Source: Candidatus Pelagibacter sp. TMED128 (GTDB taxonomy: Bacteria > Pseudomonadota > Alphaproteobacteria > Pelagibacterales > Pelagibacteraceae). From it: DNA of 42,909 nt. Under the pieces are notes generated by a model. The model was not told the origin of the DNA, did not search any database, and saw only the letters and a program-made list of their open reading frames with translations. The stretch is from the NCBI GenBank assembly GCA_002170125.1, contig NHGD01000033.1, positions 1-42,909 on the forward strand. The letters run 5' to 3'. This document shows, one piece after another, positions 34,885 through 42,909 of this stretch (position 1 is its first letter; each line of letters opens with the position of its first letter). The position numbers and the translations under genes were made by a program.

Positions 34885-35228
34885 ACCATGGCCTTTTCTT
34901 TAGGAATCTCTTCTGACCACATTTTTTCTAAATCATAAAATTCTCTCTTTTCAGGATGAAAAATATGTACTATGATGTCACTAGCATCTACTAGTTTCCA
35001 GTCATTGCTTTCTCTTCCTTCTATACGACAATTTTCTAATCCAATTTTTTTTAACTCTACTAACAAGATGTCAGAGAGAGCTTGCAAATGTCTTGATGAA
35101 GTACCTGAAGCAATAATCATATAGTCAGCGATAAAAGACTTATTTTCTAAATTGATAGATATTATGTTAGTAGCCTTGTTATTATCTAAAATTTTCTCTA
35201 TATTTTTTTTTATATCTACTATTTTCAT
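34881..35228 (-). CDS. rsfS: Ribosomal silencing factor
   Basis: DYMIIASGTSSRHLQALSDIL, EGRESNDWKLVDASDIIVHIFHPEKREFYDLEKMW. Confidence 0.94.
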   Translation of the reverse strand: MKIVDIKKNIEKILDNNKATNIISINLENKSFIADYMIIASGTSSRHLQALSDILLVELKKIGLENCRIEGRESNDWKLVDASDIIVHIFHPEKREFYDLEKMWSEEIPKEKAMV

Positions 35229-35770
35229 TAAAATTTTTTAAAATAATCTTTTTTAATGCTCGATGAAGAAACATTGATTAATTTATTATTTATATAGATA
35301 ATATTTTTTTTATTTAGATATTTTACCACAATAGATTCTTTACTCTTTTTATCATATCCTTTTCTAGAAAAAACAACTAATTTTGTTAATTTAACTATCT
35401 TTTTCCATTTTGTCCACTTATGAAAGTTTATTAAGTTATCAGAACCTAAAATTAAGCATAAATTTTTTTGTTTTTTTATTTTTCTAAAGTAGTTAATGAC
35501 GTTAATAGTTCTGGAGGATTTGATTTTATCCTCTAAATATAGAATTTTAATTTTTTTATATTTTTTTGTAGTTTTTTTAGATTTTAATATTCTTTCCTTT
35601 AAGGAGAAAAATGTTTTTTTTTTAAAAGGATTTTTTTTTGTAATAATCCAATAAATGTTTTTAAGTTTTAACTTTTTTAAACTAATTTTTGAAATTTCGA
35701 CATGTCCTTTGTGCGGAGGATCAAAACTTCCGCCATAAATACCAATTGTTTTTTCACTTAAAGTTGACAT
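35228..35770 (-). CDS. nadD: Nicotinate-nucleotide adenylyltransferase
   Basis: IGIYGGSFDPPHKGHVEIS, LILGSDNLINFHKWTKWKKI. Confidence 0.93.
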   Translation of the reverse strand: MSTLSEKTIGIYGGSFDPPHKGHVEISKISLKKLKLKNIYWIITKKNPFKKKTFFSLKERILKSKKTTKKYKKIKILYLEDKIKSSRTINVINYFRKIKKQKNLCLILGSDNLINFHKWTKWKKIVKLTKLVVFSRKGYDKKSKESIVVKYLNKKNIIYINNKLINVSSSSIKKDYFKKF

Positions 35771-35773
35771 TAG

Positions 35774-37015
35774 TTATGGTCTTATAATCCCTTTGCCAGA
35801 TAAAATATATTTGTAAGATGTTAGCTGATTAATTCCGACGGGGCCTCTTGGAGGAAGTTTATTCGTAGAAATTCCAATTTCACCTCCAAATCCAAACTCT
35901 CCTCCGTCTGCAAATTGAGTTGAAACGTTATGCATTGCAATAGAGCTGTTAACTCCTTCTAAGAATATTTTAGCATTTTTAGAATTATTTGTAATAATAC
36001 TATCTGTATGCATAGTTCCATATTTTAAAATATGATTTACCGCCTCTTTAACATTTTTCACAGTTTTTACAGATATTTTTGCATCTAAATATTCTGTTTT
36101 CCAATCAATCTCTTTTGCATTTTTAAGTCTATTATTAAAAAGTTTATTAATTTTACTGTCCACTAGGACTTCACAACCAGAAGAAATTAAAGACTCTATT
36201 ATGATTTTTCCATGAGATTTTATTGCTGTCTCATTAATTAATAAAGTTTCTAGAGCACCGCAAATGCTTGTTCTCCGCATTTTTGCATTGATAATAATTT
36301 TTTTTGCCATACTTATGCTCGCGCTTTTTTCTAAATAAATATGGCACAACCCTTCAAGGTGACCAATCACATGTATATTCGAAAATTTTTGAACTTTTTT
36401 TACTAATCCTTTACCTCCTCTTGGCACTATTACATCTATATAGTTTTTCATTTTAGAGAGAAGTAAATCAACAACTTTTCTATCTCTCTTTTCAATAAAT
36501 TGAACACAATTTTTATTTATTTTGTTTTTACTCAATGACTCTCGGAACAAATTTGCTAGTAATTTATTTGAGTTATAAGCTTCAGATCCTCCTTTTAAAA
36601 TAGAACAATTTCCCGATTTTAAACATAAAGCTGCAACGTCTGCAGTAACGTTAGGCCTACTTTCATAAATTACTCCTATAACTCCTATTGGGGTAGAAAC
36701 TTTTTTAATTTTAATTTTATTAGGTCTTTGCCAACTTTCTAATACTCGACCTATTGGATTCTTAAATTTAGCTATTTCATTAATAGAATGTCTAATTGAC
36801 TCGATTCTGTTATTATTTAAGATTAATCTATCTATTAAATTTTTTCTTTTAGCACTTTTAATATCTTTTAAATTTTCTCTGATTATTTTTTGTTTATTTT
36901 TTAAAATAATAGAATTATAATTTTCTAAAATTAATTTAATTTTGTTATGTTTTACAGCTTTAAGTTCTTCAAAAGCTTTTCTAGAATTTAAACCCAATTT
37001 ATCTAAATATTTCAT
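35774..37015 (-). CDS. proA: Glutamate-5-semialdehyde dehydrogenase
   Basis: PIGVIGVIYESRPNVTADVAALCLKSGNCSILKGGSEA, VPRGGKGLVKKVQ, GEIGISTNKLPPRGPVGINQLTSYKY. Confidence 0.96.
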   Translation of the reverse strand: MKYLDKLGLNSRKAFEELKAVKHNKIKLILENYNSIILKNKQKIIRENLKDIKSAKRKNLIDRLILNNNRIESIRHSINEIAKFKNPIGRVLESWQRPNKIKIKKVSTPIGVIGVIYESRPNVTADVAALCLKSGNCSILKGGSEAYNSNKLLANLFRESLSKNKINKNCVQFIEKRDRKVVDLLLSKMKNYIDVIVPRGGKGLVKKVQKFSNIHVIGHLEGLCHIYLEKSASISMAKKIIINAKMRRTSICGALETLLINETAIKSHGKIIIESLISSGCEVLVDSKINKLFNNRLKNAKEIDWKTEYLDAKISVKTVKNVKEAVNHILKYGTMHTDSIITNNSKNAKIFLEGVNSSIAMHNVSTQFADGGEFGFGGEIGISTNKLPPRGPVGINQLTSYKYILSGKGIIRP

Positions 37016-37016
37016 C

Positions 37017-39117
<2,101 letters not shown>

Positions 39118-39118
39118 A

Positions 39119-39373
39119 TTAATTGGGGATTACAGAAACAAAAGTTCTGTTTAATTTAGACTTTTTAAATTTAACTTTTCCTTTTATCAGAGAAAAAATT
39201 GAATGATCTTTACCCATACCTACATTATCTCCAGGATGTATTTTAGTTCCTCTTTGTCTTATAATGATATTTCCAGGAATTACTAATTGATCACCATATC
39301 TTTTTACTCCAAGACGTCTGCCCTTACTATCTCGGCCATTTTTCGATGATCCACCTGCTTTTTTCGTTGCCAT
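39119..39373 (-). CDS. rpmA: 50S ribosomal protein L27
   Basis: [56 protein letters not shown]. Confidence 0.98.
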   Translation of the reverse strand: MATKKAGGSSKNGRDSKGRRLGVKRYGDQLVIPGNIIIRQRGTKIHPGDNVGMGKDHSIFSLIKGKVKFKKSKLNRTFVSVIPN

Positions 39374-39381
39374 TTAATTTC

Positions 39382-39789
39382 CTACTTTTTAGATTCCTTT
39401 TCTATATCTTTTTTTCCTTTTTTCAAAGTTTTCTTTTTTTCAACTATTTTTGCCTCATCAATTACTTTTCCACCTTTAGCTAATATTTTTGTTATTTGAA
39501 TTTTAGCATGTCTTTGTCTGTGACCATTTTTTTTTCTAGAATGTTTTCTTCTTCTTTTATGAAAAACTAATACTGTTCTATCTTTAACATTATCTAGGAG
39601 TTTTGCCTCAACTGTGGCACCCTCAATGTTTGGGCTTCCAATTTCAGTTTTTGAGTTGTCATTTAAAAGCAAAACATTTTTAAATTTAATTGTTTCACCT
39701 ATTTTAGCATTAAGTTTTTCTATTTCTAATATTTTACTTGCAGAAACTTTGTATTGTTTTCCACCAGTTTCAATTATTGCAAATGACAT
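39382..39789 (-). CDS. rplU: 50S ribosomal protein L21 with Lys-rich C-terminal extension
   Basis: MSFAIIETGGKQYKVS, HKRRRKHSRKKNGHRQRHAKIQI. Start at 39789 (MSFAII) preferred over 39813. Confidence 0.95.
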   Translation of the reverse strand: MSFAIIETGGKQYKVSASKILEIEKLNAKIGETIKFKNVLLLNDNSKTEIGSPNIEGATVEAKLLDNVKDRTVLVFHKRRRKHSRKKNGHRQRHAKIQITKILAKGGKVIDEAKIVEKKKTLKKGKKDIEKESKK

Positions 39790-39815
39790 AAAATTTCTTT
39801 CTATTGTTTCCACGC

Positions 39816-39843
39816 AATATAGCTGTCAAAAATATCAAGTCAA
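39816..39843 (-). promoter_or_regulatory. Candidate sigma-70 promoter for rplU-rpmA operon (TTGACT-16-TATATT)
   Basis: Minus strand: TTGACT at 39843-39838, 16-nt spacer, TATATT at 39821-39816; 27 bp upstream of the preferred rplU ATG. Confidence 0.5.
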
Positions 39844-39854
39844 GATTATTGAAG

Positions 39855-40622
39855 CTAAAAAGCATCCTTTAAATCACGCAATTTTGCAAATATCTCCTGA
39901 TCAGAGGAGTCTTTTAGACTTAATGCTTGTTTAATAGCTTTATCTTCACATCTCAAAAAAATGTTCGTTTTTATTTCATCACCTATACTAGTAGGAATAG
40001 TAGGCAAATTATCCTTTAATCTTAAATTTACTTCTTTTATTTTATCTTTCAAAAATTGATTTTTATTATCATACTTCAAACAAAAATCTAAATTTCTTTT
40101 AGTATATTCATGCCCACAATAAACTTTTGTATCAGAAGGAAGGCTTTTAAGTTTGTTTAATGAATTAAGCATTTCAGCATGAGTCCCTTCAAATACTCTA
40201 CCGCAACCTAAAGAAAACAAAGTATCACCGGAAAAAAGAATTTTTTCTTTTTTAAAATAAAAGGCAATATGCCCACTAGTATGTCCAGGGATAAAAATTA
40301 TTTTAAATTCTAAATTACCAATTTTAAATATTTGTTTATCTTTTAGTAAAATATCTATACCAGGAATTCGTCTCTTATCTTTTTCAGAAGCTAATATTTT
40401 TGAATTATATTTATCTTTCAGCTCTAAATTTCCACCTACATGGTCTAAATGGTGATGCGTATTTAAAATATAGTCTAATTTTTTGTATTTTCTTATTACT
40501 TCATCACAAGCATTAAAATCTGAGGGGTCTACTATCGAAATTATGTTAGTTTCTTTTTCAAAGATTAAATAACTATAATTATCATTTAAACATGAGATTA
40601 TTTCTATTTTCATTTTAACCAA
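39855..40622 (-). CDS. gloB: Hydroxyacylglutathione hydrolase (glyoxalase II)
   Basis: LNTHHHLDHVGGNLELK, IPGHTSGHIAFYF, LFSGDTLFSLGCGRVFEG, YCGHEYTKRNLDF. Confidence 0.94.
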   Translation of the reverse strand: MVKMKIEIISCLNDNYSYLIFEKETNIISIVDPSDFNACDEVIRKYKKLDYILNTHHHLDHVGGNLELKDKYNSKILASEKDKRRIPGIDILLKDKQIFKIGNLEFKIIFIPGHTSGHIAFYFKKEKILFSGDTLFSLGCGRVFEGTHAEMLNSLNKLKSLPSDTKVYCGHEYTKRNLDFCLKYDNKNQFLKDKIKEVNLRLKDNLPTIPTSIGDEIKTNIFLRCEDKAIKQALSLKDSSDQEIFAKLRDLKDAF

Positions 40623-41223
40623 TTAGAAATATACCTAATTTTGAAAAAAGATTTTTAATTTCTAAATTACTTTTTTTTATTAATGAAGTTTTATCTTCGT
40701 TAACTCCAACAACTTTTTTAATCTGAAAACTTTGTTCATCACAAAAGTTGAAAAGATCTTTTATTGTACACATATGTAAATTTGGAGTGTTGTACCATTT
40801 ATTTGGTAAAGTTTTTGTAACCGGCATTTTACCAAAAAATAGTAACTTAGTTCTTACTTTCCAATATCCAAAATTAGGAATTGAAACTATTACTGATTTT
40901 CCTATTCTTAAAAGTTCTTTCAAAACTTTATCAGGTTCATAAAAAGCTTGAAGTGTTTGACTTAACACGACGTAGTCAAAAGACTGTTTAGGAAATTGAT
41001 GTAACTCAGTTTCTGCATCACCTTGTATTACTGGTAAGCCTTTGTGAATACATTTTTGAACATTGTCTTTATTAAGTTCTAGTCCTCTTACTTCAATATT
41101 TTTTTCTTTTTGCAGAAAATTCATTAGAGAACCGTCTCCACAACCCACATCTAATACTCGTATATTATTAGGTAATAAATCTGCTATTACTTTAAATTCT
41201 TTTTTCATTTTTAAATTTTTCAT
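40615..41223 (-). CDS. metW: Methionine biosynthesis protein MetW
   Basis: RVLDVGCGDGSLMNFL, DYVVLSQTLQAFYEPDKVLKELLRIGKSVIVSIPNFGYWKVR; adjacent to metX. Confidence 0.95.
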   Translation of the reverse strand: MKNLKMKKEFKVIADLLPNNIRVLDVGCGDGSLMNFLQKEKNIEVRGLELNKDNVQKCIHKGLPVIQGDAETELHQFPKQSFDYVVLSQTLQAFYEPDKVLKELLRIGKSVIVSIPNFGYWKVRTKLLFFGKMPVTKTLPNKWYNTPNLHMCTIKDLFNFCDEQSFQIKKVVGVNEDKTSLIKKSNLEIKNLFSKLGIFLIG

Positions 41224-42331
41224 GCATAGATTCTATAAAACCTTTTAAAGTTTTTAAAAATTCTGGTTCATTAAGTAAAAAGGAGTCATGACCTTTATCT
41301 GTGATTATTTCAGAATATGAAACGTCAGCTCCAGACGAGTTAAGAGCAATCACAATATCTTTATTGTCTTTAGTAGTATAAAGCCAGTCGGAAGAAAATG
41401 ACATTACTAAAAATTTTGTACTTTGATTTTTAAAAGCTTCTACAAGACCACCTTTAAATTGTTTTGAAAGATCAAAATAATCCATCGCTCTGGTTATATA
41501 GAGTATTGAATTAGCATCAAACCGTTCCACAAAAGTATAACCTTGATGCCTTAAGTAACTTTCTACTTGAAAGTCTGCATTGAAACTAAATTCATAATCA
41601 GCTTTTTCTTGTAACTTTCTACCAAATTTTTCTTGCATTCCTTTTTCTGATAAATAACTTATATGGCCAACCATCCTAGCAACAGCTAGTCCATTTTTTG
41701 GTTGAACATTTTTAAGAAGATATTTTCCGTTATCCCATACCGGATCAGCCATGATAGCTTGACGCGCTAATTCATTTAATGCAATGTTCTGAGCGCTATG
41801 ACTAGAACTACATGCTATTGGTATTGCTGAAAAAGTTTTTTTAGGAAATGTCGCACAAAACTGTAAAACTTGCATTCCTCCCATGGATCCTCCCGTAGCA
41901 CAAAGAAGTTTATTTATTCCAAGATGGTCAAGCAAAGACTCTTGAGCTCTAACAATATCTCTTATTGTAATAACTGGAAAATCCAATCCATAAGGTTGAT
42001 TGGTTTCTTGATTAATATTTTTTGGCCCCAGTGATCCCATACATCCACCAATTACATTTGCACAAATCACAAAATATTTATTAGTGTCTATTGCTTTCCC
42101 CGGTCCAACTGCCGTAGTCCACCAACCCTCCTTGTTAGTAATTGGGTTTGTACCTGTAACAAATTGATCACCAGTTAATGCGTGAAAAATAAGAATTGCA
42201 TTATCTTTATTAGAACTCAATTTTCCATAGGTTTCGTAAGCTAATGGAAAATTATTAATGGTCTTACCACAATCTAATTTAAGTGGTTTAGATACCTTTA
42301 TCTTTTTAATATTCTCAAGTTTACTATTCAT
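41192..42331 (-). CDS. metX: Homoserine O-acyltransferase
   Basis: LAYETYGKLSSNKDNAILIFHALTG, GGCMGSLGPKNIN, CATGGSMGGMQVLQF. The ORF track starts at 42361, but that ATG lies at the edge of a terminator hairpin; MNSKLE at 42331 is preferred. Confidence 0.94.
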   Translation of the reverse strand: MNSKLENIKKIKVSKPLKLDCGKTINNFPLAYETYGKLSSNKDNAILIFHALTGDQFVTGTNPITNKEGWWTTAVGPGKAIDTNKYFVICANVIGGCMGSLGPKNINQETNQPYGLDFPVITIRDIVRAQESLLDHLGINKLLCATGGSMGGMQVLQFCATFPKKTFSAIPIACSSSHSAQNIALNELARQAIMADPVWDNGKYLLKNVQPKNGLAVARMVGHISYLSEKGMQEKFGRKLQEKADYEFSFNADFQVESYLRHQGYTFVERFDANSILYITRAMDYFDLSKQFKGGLVEAFKNQSTKFLVMSFSSDWLYTTKDNKDIVIALNSSGADVSYSEIITDKGHDSFLLNEPEFLKTLKGFIESMHEKFKNEKRI

Positions 42332-42333
42332 CC

Positions 42334-42359
42334 AAAAAAAAAGCCCAGCTAAACTGGGC
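42334..42359 (-). terminator. Intrinsic terminator between SAM-II aptamer and metX
   Basis: Minus strand GCCCAG-TTTAG-CTGGGC followed by nine T. Confidence 0.85.
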
Positions 42360-42361
42360 AT

Positions 42362-42413
42362 CCCCTTTTTAGCTACATTTATTAAGCGCTTGCAATACGG
42401 TTAAATCAGCGCC
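42362..42413 (-). promoter_or_regulatory. SAM-II riboswitch aptamer upstream of metX
   Basis: Minus strand GGCGCTGATTTAACCGTATTGCAAGCGCTTAATAAATGTAGCTAAAAAGGGG; closely matches the SAM-II (metX/metA motif) consensus as I recall it, with P1 GCGCU/AGCGC, conserved L1 GAUUUAACCGUAUUGCA and 3' strand GUAGCUAAAAAGGG. Confidence 0.95.
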
Positions 42414-42418
42414 TTTTA

Positions 42419-42447
42419 CTTTTACTAAATCGTCTTAAACTTGTCAA
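42419..42447 (-). promoter_or_regulatory. Candidate sigma-70 promoter driving the SAM-II/metX transcript (TTGACA-17-TAAAAG)
   Basis: Minus strand TTGACA at 42447-42442, 17-nt spacer, TAAAAG at 42424-42419; predicted start near G42412, the first base of the P1 5' strand. Confidence 0.55.
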
Positions 42448-42509
42448 TTTTATATGAAATGAAAGATTTATAGAAATAATCGAACATTTTATATATTACA
42501 TTAATAAAT

Positions 42510-42909
42510 ATGAGACTGCCGAAACCAAATAAAATTATAGGGATTAAATATACAGCTGGTTTAAGCTTATTTAAGCGTAAATTAGTTAAAATTAAGATGT
42601 CCGCAAATGAGTCTGCATTAGGACCAAGTCCCAGGGCTATTAAAGAATATAATAAGGTTTCTAGAAATTTTAAAAGATATCCTGACACCAATGGAAATTC
42701 ATTGAAAAATGTTATAGCTAAAAAATTCAAGCTCGATAGAAATAGAATTATCTTAGGTTCTGGTTCTGATCAGATATTCGAATTAATTTGTAGAGCTTAT
42801 ATTAAAAAAGGTGATGAAGTAATAGTTCCTAAATATAGTTTCATAATTTATAGACTTTATAGTAAGAGTAATGGAGCAAAAATAATTTACTCAAAAGAAA
42901 AAAATTTTA
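42510..42909 (+). CDS. hisC: Histidinol-phosphate/aromatic aminotransferase, 5' part (runs off the window)
   Basis: Own translation: MRLPKPNKIIGIKYTAGLSLFKRKLVKIKMSANESALGPSPRAIKEYNKVSRNFKRYPDTNGNSLKNVIAKKFKLDRNRIILGSGSDQIFELICRAY...; no stop before the window end, so absent from the ORF track. Confidence 0.88.
   Translation, partial: MRLPKPNKIIGIKYTAGLSLFKRKLVKIKMSANESALGPSPRAIKEYNKVSRNFKRYPDTNGNSLKNVIAKKFKLDRNRIILGSGSDQIFELICRAYIKKGDEVIVPKYSFIIYRLYSKSNGAKIIYSKEKNF

Noticed and set aside
42425-42730. ORF-track minus-strand 101-aa ORF
   Set aside because: Antisense to a convincing hisC-like N-terminus on the plus strand and overlaps the metX promoter; no recognisable family.

Overview
This is an AT-rich alphaproteobacterial chromosome segment. 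Gene content and order (trmD-rplS-leuCDB, asd-sdhCDAB-mmsA-mdh, sucCDAB-lpdA, priA-atpHAGDC, rplU-rpmA-obgE-proBA-nadD-rsfS-ctpA-rppH, metXW-gloB, hisC) and the very short intergenic gaps suggest a Pelagibacterales (SAR11)-type streamlined genome; this assignment is inferred, not searched. Most of the window is core metabolism. Two accessory blocks of surface-glycan-like genes (family 2 glycosyltransferases, SAM methyltransferases, large polytopic membrane proteins) interrupt the core: one between leuB and asd, one between mdh and sucC. The most interesting regulatory element is on the minus strand upstream of metX. It is a SAM-II riboswitch aptamer that abuts an intrinsic terminator, with a 7-nt exact complement between the aptamer 3' strand and the terminator that would form a mutually exclusive antiterminator. 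A consensus-like promoter places the transcript start at the first aptamer base. I found no CRISPR array, tRNA, rRNA or transposase. I see no clear novel multi-gene system; the best leads are the riboswitch architecture and the two glycan cassettes.
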